From NCBI GenBank assembly GCA_015075645.1, contig JABTUF010000005.1:62001-126000 (forward strand): a DNA stretch of 64,000 bases. The letters run 5' to 3'. This document shows, piece by piece, positions 1-9,560 of the stretch. Made by a program: the position numbers and the translations under genes. The DNA comes from Burkholderiales bacterium (GTDB lineage Bacteria > Pseudomonadota > Gammaproteobacteria > Burkholderiales > Casimicrobiaceae). Positions within the stretch are counted from its first letter, which is position 1. Every line of letters starts with the position of its first letter. The notes below the pieces were generated by a model. That model was not told the DNA's origin. It searched no databases and saw only the letters and a list, made by a program, of their open reading frames with translations.

Positions 1-127
1 TCAAGCCCCGTCCCGGTCGTCGACCGGTCCGGGGGCCGCCCGGGAACGGCCTCCCCGTCTGCGGCGGGTGAGGCAGGAAAGCCTTCTATGGTAACCGGTT
101 TCCGGTGCCGGATCAATGGCCTGGAAT
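1..127. other. Short non-coding edge of window
   Basis: This GC-rich stretch lies downstream of the aminopeptidase gene on the minus strand. I see no convincing gene or RNA in it. It may be the terminator region of that gene, but I find no clear hairpin plus U-tract. Confidence 0.3.
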
Positions 128-1207
128 CTATGGCCGCGGATCCGGCTGCGCCCCGGGCGAGCCCAGCGCGGCGTGGCGCTCGCCCTTCGGCTGCGCCGCG
201 AGCTCGCGCACGCGTGCGTAGAAACGCGCGAGGTCGCCGCCTTCGCTGGCGAGCAGCGCCCGGAAGGCGGGCACGAGCGCCGTGTACAGGCCGACCGACG
301 CGAGGCTCGCGTTGTTGGGCCCCGATCCGTCGTCTCCGGAGAACCAGCGGTCGTAGCCCGCGAGCGCGGGATCGGCCGACCGCGTGCGTTCCCACGCCGC
401 GCGCATCGCGCCGATGATCGCGCGCTTCGCCTCGCGCTTCGCGTCGTCGGAGCGCTCGCTCGCATAGGCGGCCGCGAGCGCGTCGCGCGCCTCGCCGACG
501 AGCGAACGGAACGCGGCGCGCCCGCGCTCGGCGCGTTCGCGTTCCGCGGCGAGCCGCGCGGCCTCGGCGGGCGGGCGCGAGGCGATCCAGCGGTCGAGAC
601 CGGCCTCCTCCACCGCCGTCGCGAACGACTCGTTGAACGCGGTGTCGCCCGGCACGTACACGAGTTGGTGCGCGAGCTCGTGGAACACGAGGCGCGCGAG
701 CTCGATGTCCGGAAAGCGGATGAACGAGGAGAGCAGCGGATCGTCGAACCAGCCGAGCGTCGAGTACGCAGGGACGCCGCCCACGTGGACGTCGAAGCCC
801 CGCGAGGCGAGCCTCGCGGCCTCGAAGCGCGCATCCGCCTCGTGGAAGTAGCCGCGGTAGGCGACGCAGCCGACCACCGGAAAGCACCATTCGTGGGCCG
901 CGAGCGAGAGCTCGGGCGCGGCGAACACGTTCCAGACGACGTAGGGCCGATCCAGATCCACGTAGCGGCGGTAGCTTCCGTTGTCGGGAAGGCCGAGCTC
1001 GCTCGACGCGAACGCGCGGATCGAACGCGCGAGTTCGAGCCTGTCCTTGAGTCTCGGGTCGGAGGTCGACGCGATCACCTCACCGACCGGCTTCGCCCGG
1101 GCGACGAGGTCGAGCTGTCCCGCCGCGCTCTGCCAATAGTATTCGGCGCTGCACCCGCAGAGCGCCAGCGCGGCGACCACCGCGAACGTCGAACGGGCGT
1201 CAGGCAC
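128..1207 (-). CDS. Zinc-dependent aminopeptidase, predicted lipoprotein (COG4324/Aminopep type)
   Basis: A 359-residue protein with a short hydrophobic N-terminus ending in a lipobox (Leu-Cys-Gly-Cys, acylated Cys about residue 19), so it is probably anchored in a membrane facing the periplasm. Residues 176-180 are HELAH, the HExxH zinc-binding helix of gluzincins, and the following NESFATAVE segment provides the third ligand region, as in the predicted aminopeptidases of Pfam Aminopep. The start is a GTG at 1207 that overlaps the stop of the upstream aminotransferase by 8 bases, so the two genes are probably co-transcribed. Family membership is well supported; the substrate is not known from sequence. 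Confidence 0.85.
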   Translation of the reverse strand: MPDARSTFAVVAALALCGCSAEYYWQSAAGQLDLVARAKPVGEVIASTSDPRLKDRLELARSIRAFASSELGLPDNGSYRRYVDLDRPYVVWNVFAAPELSLAAHEWCFPVVGCVAYRGYFHEADARFEAARLASRGFDVHVGGVPAYSTLGWFDDPLLSSFIRFPDIELARLVFHELAHQLVYVPGDTAFNESFATAVEEAGLDRWIASRPPAEAARLAAERERAERGRAAFRSLVGEARDALAAAYASERSDDAKREAKRAIIGAMRAAWERTRSADPALAGYDRWFSGDDGSGPNNASLASVGLYTALVPAFRALLASEGGDLARFYARVRELAAQPKGERHAALGSPGAQPDPRP

Positions 1208-2414
1208 CCCGGGGCTTCCCGGCCCGGCCCCTCGTCCCCGACAGGTACGCCGCGAGGCGCGCGATGCCGTCCTCGATCTTCTCGCGCGCGATCGTGTAGG
1301 CGAAGCGCACGTGCGATTCGCCGCGGTGCGCGCCGAAGTCGATGCCCGGCGTGATCGCGACGCCTGCGTGCTCGAGCACGTCGCGGCAGAACGCGACGCT
1401 GTCGGACGCGAAGCGCGAGATGTCCGCGTAGACGAAGAAGCCGCCGGTGGGCGTCACCGGGATGCCGAAGCCCAGCGCGCGCAGCGCCGGGACGAGCAGG
1501 TCGCGGCGTTCGCGGAACGCCTCGCGCCGCGTCTCGAGCAACGCGATCGTCGCCGGGTCGAAGCACGCGAGCGCGGCGCGCTGCGAGAGCGTCGGCGGAG
1601 AGATGTAGAGGTTCTGCGCGAGCTTCTCGAGGTCGCGCACGTGGCGCTCGGGCGCGACCAGCCAGCCCAGCCGCCAGCCGGTCATGTTGAAGTACTTCGA
1701 GAAGCTCGACAGCGCGAAGATCTCGTCGGAGAGCGCGAGCGCGGAGGGCGGCCGCGCCCCCGGCGCGAGGTCGTGGGACAGTCCGAGGTAGATTTCGTCG
1801 ACGACGAGCCTGCGGCCGCGGTCGGCGACGGTCGCGGCGATGCGCGCGAGTTCGTCGTGCGCGATCGTCGTCCCGGTCGGGTTCGACGGCGACGCCACGA
1901 GGACCGCCCGCGTGCGCGGCGACCAGCGCCTCGCCACGAGGTCCGCGGTGAGCTGGTAGCGCGTGTCCGCGCCGACCGGGATGCCGACCGGCTCGCCTTC
2001 GAGCGTGCGGACGAAGCTGCGGCTGCACGGATAGCCGGGATCGGCCATCAGCACCTCGTCGTCGCGGTTCACCAGGAGCGCCATCGCCAGGAGGAGCGCG
2101 GCCGACGAACCCGCGGTCACGACCACGCGTTCGCTCGACACGTCGACGCCGTAGTGCTCGCCGTAGTGGCGCGCGATCGCGGCGCGGAGTTCGGGCAGTC
2201 CCAGCGCGGAGGTGTAGTAGATGCCCCCGTCGTCGAGCGCCTCGCGCGCCGCGTCGAGCACCGGCGCGGGCGTCGGGAAGTCGGGCTCGCCGATCTCCAT
2301 GTGGACGACACTCTGTCCGGCAGCCTCGAGCGCGCGCGCGGCCGTCTGCACCTCCATGACCTGGAACGGCGCGATGTCGGCGACACGGGCGGCGAGGCGG
2401 GTGCGAATGTCCAT
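1200..2414 (-). CDS. Pyridoxal-phosphate aminotransferase, class I/II
   Basis: A 404-residue fold-type I aminotransferase. The order of motifs is typical: substrate loop with GEPDFPTP near residues 42-49, the PSNPTG motif near 176-181, the DEIY motif near 206-209, and the PLP-binding lysine in SSFSKYFNMTGWRLGW at about Lys240. The frame is open further upstream to 2471, but the family start MDIRTRL at 2414 aligns with homologs in length, so I use it. It probably transfers amino groups between an amino acid and a keto acid in the cytoplasm; the exact substrate cannot be read from sequence. It is followed directly by the aminopeptidase lipoprotein gene with an 8-base overlap. Confidence 0.9.
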   Translation of the reverse strand: MDIRTRLAARVADIAPFQVMEVQTAARALEAAGQSVVHMEIGEPDFPTPAPVLDAAREALDDGGIYYTSALGLPELRAAIARHYGEHYGVDVSSERVVVTAGSSAALLLAMALLVNRDDEVLMADPGYPCSRSFVRTLEGEPVGIPVGADTRYQLTADLVARRWSPRTRAVLVASPSNPTGTTIAHDELARIAATVADRGRRLVVDEIYLGLSHDLAPGARPPSALALSDEIFALSSFSKYFNMTGWRLGWLVAPERHVRDLEKLAQNLYISPPTLSQRAALACFDPATIALLETRREAFRERRDLLVPALRALGFGIPVTPTGGFFVYADISRFASDSVAFCRDVLEHAGVAITPGIDFGAHRGESHVRFAYTIAREKIEDGIARLAAYLSGTRGRAGKPRGA

Positions 2415-2495
2415 CGGTCGAATGGCCGAAGGCGGCGGCGGATGCGTCCTCCTATCGTACCTCCATCGCAACCGCCCGCCGTCCCGGCCCGTCCG

Positions 2496-2987
2496 ATGTC
2501 AGTGGCCATCACGCTCGCCGTCGCCCTGGCGCTCCTCGCCCCGTTCGCCGCGGCACCGACCGACGCGTTCGCCGCCGTGCACAAATGCGCGAGCGAACGC
2601 GGCGCCGTCGTCTACCAGGATCGGCCCTGCGGCGCGCCGCCGATCGACGGGTCGGTCCTGTCCGATGCCCCGCTGTCGGTGCTGCCCGCGCCGTCGCGGC
2701 GCACGATCCAGCGCGAGGTCCCCGTCCGTCCGCCGAAGGCCGAGCGAGCGCGCAAGCCCGACCCTCCGCGCCTCGGCGATCCCGCCGCGCGTCGCCACCT
2801 GCGCATCGGCATGAGCGAGGGCGAGGTGCTCGCGCGCGTCGGCCCGCCGGACTTCACCACCGGCAAGGGTCGGCGGTCGGCGCGCTGGACCTGGATGCCC
2901 GCGCCCGCCGACCCCGACACGGTCACCGCGGTGCTGTTCGACACCGGGCGCGTCGTCGAGGTCGAGCGCACGGTGGTCAAACGATGA
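2496..2987 (+). CDS. DUF4124 domain-containing exported protein
   Basis: A 163-residue protein with a hydrophobic signal sequence (residues 1-27, cleavage near ADAFA) and then the DUF4124 signature, a short segment with AVHKCASERGAVVYQDRPC in which the two cysteines are typical. A long Pro/Arg-rich linker follows, and then a C-terminal part with GMSEGEVLARVGPPD, resembling the SmpA/BamE-like motif in which a protein reads a transition point in a precursor. The frame is open far upstream, but only the ATG at 2496 gives a signal peptide. It is divergent from the aminotransferase and precedes dtd. Function is unknown; it is likely periplasmic. Confidence 0.8.
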   Translation: MSVAITLAVALALLAPFAAAPTDAFAAVHKCASERGAVVYQDRPCGAPPIDGSVLSDAPLSVLPAPSRRTIQREVPVRPPKAERARKPDPPRLGDPAARRHLRIGMSEGEVLARVGPPDFTTGKGRRSARWTWMPAPADPDTVTAVLFDTGRVVEVERTVVKR

Positions 2988-3044
2988 GGCCGGGTCGTCG
3001 CGCGCGATCTGATATCGTCGCTCGTCCCCCGCGAGCAGATCTCC

Positions 3045-3497
3045 ATGCGCGTCGTCGTCCAGCGGGTCCTCGAAGCGAGCGTCACCGTCGACGGCCGGAT
3101 CACCGGCGCGATCGGGCGCGGGCTCCTCGTGCTCGCGGGAGCGGCCCCCGACGACACGACGGAGGACCGCGACTGGCTCGCGCGCAAGATCGTGCAGATG
3201 CGCGTGTTCGACGACGATGCCGGAGTGATGAACCGGTCGGTCGCCGAGGTCGGCGGCGGCATCCTCGCCGTCTCGCAGTTCACGCTCTACGCATCGACGC
3301 GCAAGGGGAACCGACCCTCGTGGTCCGGCGCGGCGCCGCCGGAGGTCGCCCGCCCGATGTTCGATGCGTTCGTCGCTTCGCTCGCCCGCGAACTCGGGCG
3401 CGGCGTGCCCACCGGCGTGTTCGGCGCGGAGATGCGCGTCGCGCTCGTCAACGACGGACCGGTGACGATCGCGATCGACAGCCGGGCGCGGGAGTAA
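3045..3497 (+). CDS. dtd: D-aminoacyl-tRNA deacylase
   Basis: A 150-residue protein, the usual length for Dtd. It begins MRVVVQRV and contains the conserved motif SQFTLYAS near residues 84-91, whose Ser-Gln is part of the active site, and near the C-terminus the NDGPVT motif (about residues 138-143) that carries the Gly-cisPro-like cross-subunit motif of the family. The enzyme hydrolyses D-amino acids from mischarged tRNA (for example D-Tyr-tRNA) in the cytoplasm, a proofreading step. It lies 57 bases after the DUF4124 gene on the same strand and converges on the glycosyltransferase gene with a 7-base gap. Confidence 0.96.
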   Translation: MRVVVQRVLEASVTVDGRITGAIGRGLLVLAGAAPDDTTEDRDWLARKIVQMRVFDDDAGVMNRSVAEVGGGILAVSQFTLYASTRKGNRPSWSGAAPPEVARPMFDAFVASLARELGRGVPTGVFGAEMRVALVNDGPVTIAIDSRARE

Positions 3498-3504
3498 CCC
3501 GCCG

Positions 3505-4416
3505 TCACCGGGACCGGGCCCGTCGCTCGAGCGCCCACTGATACGCGAAGCCGCAGGCGTTGGCGATCTGCCAGACGGCCAGGAGCGGCACCACCCGCAG
3601 GACCTCGCGCAACGGCATGGCATCGAAGGCCCGCCGAAACGCGCGCGCATGCATGACGACGTTGGCCAGGCGCAGCGGGGGCTCGGAAGGCGCCCGTTTC
3701 GCGTGGAAGCGGAACGCGCCCCGCCCATAGCCGAAGTTCTGGCGCCAAAAGGTCGCCACCGTGAGGTCGTGGCGATGCTCGACCACGGCATCGGGCACCA
3801 GCGCGATCGGACGCGTGTCGGCGGTCCAGCGGTGGCAGAACTCGCGGTCCTCGGCGGTCCGGAAGCGCTCGTCGAAACCGCCCATCGCGCGAAAATGGTC
3901 CGCGGACAGCGCGAGGTTGTTCGAGGTCAGGAAACGCAAGGCGCTGCCGGACGCGAACAGGTGGAGCATGATCGCCTCGACGATCGCCTCGCTCGCGACC
4001 GAGCAGCGGTTGCCGGCGAGTCCGTTCACGACCCGCCCCCCGAGGAGCGCTCGTGGCGAGCACGCCGCCGCCTCGGCCATCGCTCGAAGCCAGCCCGCCT
4101 CCGGCGCGCAGTCGTCGTCGGTGAACGCGAGCATGTCGCCCATGGCCGCTCGGGCGCCGGCGTTCCGCGCCGCCGACGGCCCCCGGTTCGGCTGCGCGAG
4201 CACGCGAACGCGCAGGCCGGGCCGAGGAAGATTGCCGGGAAGGCCGACCGGCGGATCGCTGCCGTCGTCGACGACCACGATCTCGTAGCGCTCCACCGGA
4301 TAGTCGAGCGACGCGAGCGCTCGCAGGCACGCCGCGAGTTCCACCGGCCGGTTGAAGGTCGGCACGATCACCGAGAACCGTGGCATCGTCGCCGGCTCGT
4401 CCGGCATGGCGGTCAC
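3505..4416 (-). CDS. Family 2 glycosyltransferase
   Basis: A 303-residue GT-A fold enzyme. The N-terminus shows the FSVIVPTFNRP motif of GT2, followed by VVDDGS and later TDDDCAPE, the DxD motif that coordinates the nucleotide-sugar and metal. The C-terminal part has one or two hydrophobic segments (around LREVLRVVPLLAVWQIANACGF), so it may be membrane associated. It would transfer a sugar from a nucleotide donor to an unknown acceptor such as a surface glycan. It converges with dtd and is not in an obvious glycan cluster. The first ATG at 4416 is used; MPRFSV a few codons later is an alternative start. Confidence 0.9.
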   Translation of the reverse strand: MTAMPDEPATMPRFSVIVPTFNRPVELAACLRALASLDYPVERYEIVVVDDGSDPPVGLPGNLPRPGLRVRVLAQPNRGPSAARNAGARAAMGDMLAFTDDDCAPEAGWLRAMAEAAACSPRALLGGRVVNGLAGNRCSVASEAIVEAIMLHLFASGSALRFLTSNNLALSADHFRAMGGFDERFRTAEDREFCHRWTADTRPIALVPDAVVEHRHDLTVATFWRQNFGYGRGAFRFHAKRAPSEPPLRLANVVMHARAFRRAFDAMPLREVLRVVPLLAVWQIANACGFAYQWALERRARSR

Positions 4417-4558
4417 TCCCCGCTGACCGTGTCGCTGCGGCCGGTTCGCGCCGACCGTTCGCTTCGCGCGCCGCCTGCCCGGCGAGGCCGACGGCGGACA
4501 TCCGCTCGGCCCCGAAGCGGTCGGCCGTCGCGACGACGACCGACCCTCCGCGCTCGCC

Positions 4559-5074
4559 CTACCCCGCGAGCAGGCTCCGCAGCATCCACGCGTTCTTCTC
4601 GTGGATCTGCATGCGCTGCGTCAGCAGATCGGCGGTCGGCTCGTCGTGGGCCGCGTCGACCGCCGGGAAGACCTTGCGCGCCGTGCGCACGACGGCCTCG
4701 TTCCCTTCGCACAGGAGCCGCACCATCTCCTCGGCCGGCGGCTGGCCCGGCGTCTCCTCGATCGACGCGAGCTTCACGTACTCGGCGTAGGTGCCGGGCG
4801 CCGGGTGGCCGAGGGCGCGGATGCGTTCGGCGATCGCGTCGTTGGCGATCCACAGTTCGTTGTACTGGGTCTCGAACATCAGGTGCAGCGTGTTGAACAT
4901 CGGACCGGTGACGTTCCAGTGGAAATTGTGCGTCTTGAGGTAGAGCGTGTAGTTGTCCGCGAGGAGCTTGGAGAGTCCCGCGACGATCTTCGCCCGGTCC
5001 TTCGCCGCGATGCCGGTGTCCACCTGGGGAGCCCCGGCCGGATGCCGGAAGCGCAACTTGCCTGCTTTCGCCAT
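4559..5074 (-). CDS. dps: Dps-family ferritin-like DNA protection protein
   Basis: A 171-residue protein of the Dps family. Residues around [14 protein letters not shown] hold the His of the inter-subunit ferroxidase site, and the following [19 protein letters not shown] segment supplies the acidic partners. The family forms dodecamers that oxidise and store iron and protect DNA during starvation and oxidative stress. The start ATG at 5074 is preferred over ATG 5089 because GGAG sits six bases before it; the N-terminal Lys/Arg-rich stretch ([12 protein letters not shown]) fits the DNA-contacting tail seen in many Dps proteins. It is a single-gene unit between the glycosyltransferase and the amidohydrolase. 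Confidence 0.93.
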   Translation of the reverse strand: MAKAGKLRFRHPAGAPQVDTGIAAKDRAKIVAGLSKLLADNYTLYLKTHNFHWNVTGPMFNTLHLMFETQYNELWIANDAIAERIRALGHPAPGTYAEYVKLASIEETPGQPPAEEMVRLLCEGNEAVVRTARKVFPAVDAAHDEPTADLLTQRMQIHEKNAWMLRSLLAG

Positions 5075-5211
5075 GATCGTCTCCGTCATGATGTCGCGTT
5101 CCCCGTATCCGGGCACGCCTCGAAGCCTCCACTGTACCGGCGGGACGCGGGGAGCGTCCAATCGGCCTTCGCTATCGCATCGATAACCGCGCTCTCGCGC
5201 CTCCGGCGCGA

Positions 5212-6342
5212 TCAGGCGCCGCCGCGCGTCGGCGACCGATCACCGTCGCCCACGATCTTCGCCACTTCGCGCGCGTCGCTCTCGAGGTGGTCGCGCAGAA
5301 ACGCGCGATCGGCCGCGTCGAGCCGCTTTCCTGCGGCGAGCTTCGCGAGGATTCCGGGGTGGTAGAACCGCAGGGCCGCCGACAGCATGAACACCTCGTC
5401 GGTCAGGTCCGCCGTCGTCGACGGCGACAGGATGTCGTCGATGTTGTCGGAACCCAGCCGCACGTGCACGCCCGCGGTCAGGAGTTCGAGGATGCGCGGG
5501 ATGCTGTTGTACGTCGGCGTCATGACCGGCCTGAGCTGGCGCATGCCGATGGCCGCCGACGGGCAGCTGATGACGCCGATGTTGCACTCGAGGAGGCCCT
5601 CGACGAGCCGCCCGAAGCGCCCGTCGTCGTAGGTCGATGGCGAGATCATGTGCACCGCCCACACCATCGGTTCGCCGTCGGGCGAGCGCGGAGCGCCGTA
5701 GCGGCGCACCGCGTCGACCAGTTGCTCGGTGCCGTCCTCGCGCGGCTCATTGCGCTGGTCGGTATGCACGTGGATCATCTTGCCGAGGTCGCGGCCCAGT
5801 TCGAGGATCCGGCGCAGGTGCTCGCCGAAGCCGATGTGGCCGGGATAGTCGGCGATGTCGTCGGCCTCCGGCAGGCAACCGATGAAATCGGCGCGCCGGG
5901 CCCCTTCGACCATCACCTCCCAGCGCTCGGGCTCGTCGTCCCGGAAGCCGAACGGCGAGTAGGCGCCCAACCGGAAGTCGATCTCCCGCTCCCGCGCGCG
6001 CTTGACGCCGGCGAGCGTTTCCAGCGCCGACAATGCGACCCGATCCGCGGTGCAGTCCACCATCGTGTCGGCGCGAACGGTGTGGACGGCGACCATCTCG
6101 TCGAGCGCCTCGTTGACCCGGCGGGCGAGGTCGTCCCGCTCGAATGCGGGGCCGGCGTGGATGTCGTGGATGACGCTGTGCTTCTCGTGCAGCGACTTGT
6201 AGGAGACTTCGAGGATGCGGAAGCCGACGTGCGCGAGGTAGCGTTCGTCGAGCGTGCCGGCGCGGTCCAGGTGCAGGTGCGCATTGAACATCCCGCCCTG
6301 CTGGCGGATCGCCTCGCGCAGCCTGGAATAGAAGACGGACAT
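5212..6342 (-). CDS. Amidohydrolase-superfamily deaminase/hydrolase (cytosine-deaminase-like)
   Basis: A 376-residue TIM-barrel metal-dependent hydrolase. Visible metal/substrate motifs are NAHLHLDR near residue 20 (HxH), MIHVHTDQ near 190, AVHMIS near 230, and RLGSDNIDD near 298, the last giving the catalytic Asp. This set is typical of cytosine deaminase and related C-N hydrolases. The gene starts 50 bases downstream of the second thiotemplate protein on the same strand, so it may belong to that operon and act on its product or on a precursor; that is inference. The substrate cannot be assigned from sequence alone. Confidence 0.8.
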   Translation of the reverse strand: MSVFYSRLREAIRQQGGMFNAHLHLDRAGTLDERYLAHVGFRILEVSYKSLHEKHSVIHDIHAGPAFERDDLARRVNEALDEMVAVHTVRADTMVDCTADRVALSALETLAGVKRAREREIDFRLGAYSPFGFRDDEPERWEVMVEGARRADFIGCLPEADDIADYPGHIGFGEHLRRILELGRDLGKMIHVHTDQRNEPREDGTEQLVDAVRRYGAPRSPDGEPMVWAVHMISPSTYDDGRFGRLVEGLLECNIGVISCPSAAIGMRQLRPVMTPTYNSIPRILELLTAGVHVRLGSDNIDDILSPSTTADLTDEVFMLSAALRFYHPGILAKLAAGKRLDAADRAFLRDHLESDAREVAKIVGDGDRSPTRGGA

Positions 6343-6392
6343 GCTGGTGTTCCGGGGTTCGTCGAGCCGGTGTCCTGCTCGCGCAGCGCGGT

Positions 6393-9300
6393 TCAGGCCC
6401 CCGCGGCGCCGGACGGTGCAGCATTGTAGTCGGTCTCCGCGCCCGCGCCGACGACCCCGATCGGCACGAACAGGAGCTTCGAACCGCGTGCGTTGAAGGT
6501 CGCCACGCCTTCGTCGACGAGGTCGAAGGCGATCTGGTAGCGTCCCGGGTCAACCGGGGCCGTCGCCTCGAGGATCAGCCGGACGCTGTCTCCGGGCCGC
6601 AATCCGCGCGGCAGCGGCGTCCAGCCGTCGAGCCAGGCGATTTCGTTGCGTGCGTCGTCGAACCAGCGGTCGACCAGGGCGATGCCGCTCTGCTCGAATG
6701 CCTGCCAGGGAACCGGACTGTCGTTGGTCACCTCGACCTCGACCCGGAACTTCGCGCCTGCGATCGTCGAGGGCGGAACCCGGGCGGCAAGGCGTACCCG
6801 GCAGGCTTCCGGACGCAGCATCTGCAGGCCGCCGGATCCGGGTTCGACCGGCCGAGGCGCGCGTGCGAGTTCCGCGATGCGCCGCCGCAGCGTGTCGGTG
6901 AGCACCTGCACGTTGGGCTCGACGAAGAAGTCGCCGTGCGCGCCGCTCACGAGGTCGAACGACACCGGTCCCGAATAGAACTTCCGCCAGCCAATCTCCG
7001 GGCGGCGAAACTGCAGGTACGGATTGCGGTCGCTCTCACGGCCGAACATCAGCGCGACCGGGCCCGGATAACGCTGGCGGACGAACTTCTCGTGCAGGAT
7101 CAGCAGCGTCGGCGCCCGGCCCCGGGCCGCGAGGGAACGCGCGATGTCGAACGCGATGCGCGCCGCCTGGCAGTTGCCTCCGACGACGAGCGGGCCCCCG
7201 GGGCGCAGCGCGGCGATCTCGTCCGCGTAGCGGCCCGCCAGCGACGCGATGTTCGCCGGGGTCTTCTCCATTACCCGGTTGCCGCTGCGCATGCCGTAGA
7301 CCGGCTGGGTCGGTCCCAGGTAGCGCGCGAGCTGCGAGAGTTCGTGTTCGCGCTGCAGGCACCAGAACAGCGGCGTGCCCGCCCCCGCGACGTTCCTGCC
7401 GATGACGAGCGAATCCGGCGAGGCCCGTTCGCCGGCCCAGGATGCGATATAGCCGCGGATGCGATCGAGGATCGCCGGCAGGTCTCCCGGTCCACCCGCG
7501 GTTCCCGTGTCGGGTACGGTCCGCGCCTGCGATGCATGCGCCTCCAGCGTTCGCGCCATCGCGGCGACCGTCGAGAGTTCGGCCAGCACGCTCATGGGCA
7601 GGCGGTGTCCGAGTTCGCGCTCCAGTTCGACGACGAGTTGCGCAGAGAGCAGCGAGTGTCCGCCGAGGTCCTGGAACCGGTCGTCGACGCCCACTTCGGT
7701 GTCGAGCCACAGCACACGCTGCCACACCGCGGCGAGCCGACGCTCCAGCGGCGTCCGGGGCGCGACGTACGGCGTCCCGGCGCGGTTCCGCCGCGCCGGC
7801 GGGTCGGGCAGCGCCGCGCGGTCGATGCCGCCATCGGGCATTAGCGGCATGCGGTCGACGGTCACGAGCGCTGTCGGCACGAGCCACGCCGGCAAGGCGC
7901 TTCGCAGGAATGCGCGCACGTCCTCCAGTCGCGGAACGTCGTGCTCGTTCAGCACCATCCACGCGATCGTTCCGGCATGACCCGCGCGCCGCCCGACCAC
8001 GGCCCGGTCGATCTGGCGGTGCGACCGGAGGCGCGCCTCGACGGCGCTCGGGCCGGGCACCGAGGCAGGCAACGCGCCGATCGCGCGGTGCGGATCGTCG
8101 AGCACCGCGCCGAGCAGGCGCTCGAGGTCGCGCAGCAGCGCGGCGATCGTCGCGTCGTCGAACTGGTCGGCGTCGTATTCGACGATCCCGCCGACCCCGC
8201 CGTCGCGCAGACCCTCCGCATACAGCGCGAGGTCGAAGTCCGAACCGGCCTTCCGCACGTCGACGGGCGTCGCCTCGACGCCCCCGAGCTCGAGCGTGCG
8301 CGTCGACGCGTCCTGGAAGCTCAGGAGTGCGCGGGTCAGCGGCACCTGGACGGTCTCGGGCAGCGTGGCGAGTCGTTCCAGCGGCACCTGCTGATGTTCG
8401 AACGCCTCGAGCACCGTGCTGCGGACGCGCGCGACCAGGGCGTGGAACGCGGGATCGCCCGTGGCGTCGACCCTGAGTGGAACGATCGTGTTGAGGTAGC
8501 CGACGAGCCCCTCGAACGCGACGCGATCGCGCGAGGCGAACGGCGCGCAGACCACGATGTCCTCCTGGCCGGTGCGACCGTGGAGGAGCGCGGCCAGGGC
8601 CGCGAGCAGCACCGCGAACGGACTCGACTGCTCCTGCCGCGCATAGGCGCGCAGCGATTTGGCGAGCGCGAGCGGCAACTCGAAGGCGAGGCTGCGCGCG
8701 CCACGCGACGCGATGTCGGGTCGCGTCCGGTCGCGCGGAAGCTCGAGCGCCTCGACGCCGCGCAACCGCGCGCGCCAGGTCGCGAGCCCGCGCGACTCGG
8801 CGGCGGCGGCTTCCGCGTGCTGCCATGCGGCGAAGTCGGAGTACCGTGCCGGCAAGGGCGCGAACGCCGGAGGGCGCCCCGCCGTTCGGGCGCGGTAGGC
8901 GTCCGCGAGTTCGGCGAGGTAGATCGGCTTCGACCGGCCGTCGAAGGCGATGTGGTGCATCACGAGCACCAGCACGTGGTCGTCGGCGCCCGCCTTCAGG
9001 AGCCGGGCGCGCCACGGGCGGTCGACCGCGAGATCGAAGGGCGCGCGCACGTCGTCGCGGATCTCGCGCCGGATCGCTTCGTCGAGCGCTCCGCCGCCGG
9101 CGTGTCGCGTGCCGAGATCGACGATCGGGAGGACGAAGGGCCGGGGGGCGCCGATGACGGATGTCAGGGCGCCGCCGACGTCCAGGAACGTCGTGCGCAG
9201 CGGCTCGTGGCGACGTTCGAGGTCCGCGAGCGCCGCTTCGAGGGCGGAAACGTCGAGCGGCCCCTTGAGCCGGAATGCCGTGGGCACGTGGTACGCGGAA

Positions 9301-9560
9301 CCGTTCGCTTTCGCCTCGGCGAGCGCCCACAGCCGGCGCTGGCCCGGAGAGGGCCCCGGTTCCCCGCCTGCCTCGCCCTCCGCGGGCGCCGAGGGTCCGC
9401 GAAGATGGGCGACGAGTTCCGGCTTGCGCCTCGCGAGTTCCGCGCGCAGTTCCGCGGTGATCGCGGAACCGGGGGCGTCGACCCGCAGCCTGTCCCCGTC
9501 GAGGTCGAGCCGGATGTCGAGCCGGTGGAGTTCGGCGAGGAATGCGCCGAGATCGGTCAC
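6393..9560 (-). CDS. Nonribosomal peptide synthetase-like protein: docking-C-remnant A-PCP-TE-beta domain
   Basis: A 1055-residue protein starting at GTG 9560, which overlaps the preceding stop as GTGA; I reject longer upstream starts because they lie inside the preceding gene. Domains in order: TubC-like docking helix region (residues 1-55); condensation domain (about 70-500) with the intact HHIAFDG motif (202-208); only the small C-terminal lid of an adenylation domain (about 505-585, ending in a Gly-containing MPDGGIDRAALP); a carrier protein with LGGHSLL, phosphopantetheine Ser636; an alpha/beta-hydrolase thioesterase (about 725-900) with nucleophile motif GGNCQA, so Cys797 replaces the usual Ser, and a candidate His875; and a C-terminal beta-sandwich-like domain (about 915-1035). 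It likely condenses and releases an acyl product, but needs its own carrier loaded by another enzyme. Confidence 0.88.
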   Translation of the reverse strand: MTDLGAFLAELHRLDIRLDLDGDRLRVDAPGSAITAELRAELARRKPELVAHLRGPSAPAEGEAGGEPGPSPGQRRLWALAEAKANGSAYHVPTAFRLKGPLDVSALEAALADLERRHEPLRTTFLDVGGALTSVIGAPRPFVLPIVDLGTRHAGGGALDEAIRREIRDDVRAPFDLAVDRPWRARLLKAGADDHVLVLVMHHIAFDGRSKPIYLAELADAYRARTAGRPPAFAPLPARYSDFAAWQHAEAAAAESRGLATWRARLRGVEALELPRDRTRPDIASRGARSLAFELPLALAKSLRAYARQEQSSPFAVLLAALAALLHGRTGQEDIVVCAPFASRDRVAFEGLVGYLNTIVPLRVDATGDPAFHALVARVRSTVLEAFEHQQVPLERLATLPETVQVPLTRALLSFQDASTRTLELGGVEATPVDVRKAGSDFDLALYAEGLRDGGVGGIVEYDADQFDDATIAALLRDLERLLGAVLDDPHRAIGALPASVPGPSAVEARLRSHRQIDRAVVGRRAGHAGTIAWMVLNEHDVPRLEDVRAFLRSALPAWLVPTALVTVDRMPLMPDGGIDRAALPDPPARRNRAGTPYVAPRTPLERRLAAVWQRVLWLDTEVGVDDRFQDLGGHSLLSAQLVVELERELGHRLPMSVLAELSTVAAMARTLEAHASQARTVPDTGTAGGPGDLPAILDRIRGYIASWAGERASPDSLVIGRNVAGAGTPLFWCLQREHELSQLARYLGPTQPVYGMRSGNRVMEKTPANIASLAGRYADEIAALRPGGPLVVGGNCQAARIAFDIARSLAARGRAPTLLILHEKFVRQRYPGPVALMFGRESDRNPYLQFRRPEIGWRKFYSGPVSFDLVSGAHGDFFVEPNVQVLTDTLRRRIAELARAPRPVEPGSGGLQMLRPEACRVRLAARVPPSTIAGAKFRVEVEVTNDSPVPWQAFEQSGIALVDRWFDDARNEIAWLDGWTPLPRGLRPGDSVRLILEATAPVDPGRYQIAFDLVDEGVATFNARGSKLLFVPIGVVGAGAETDYNAAPSGAAGA

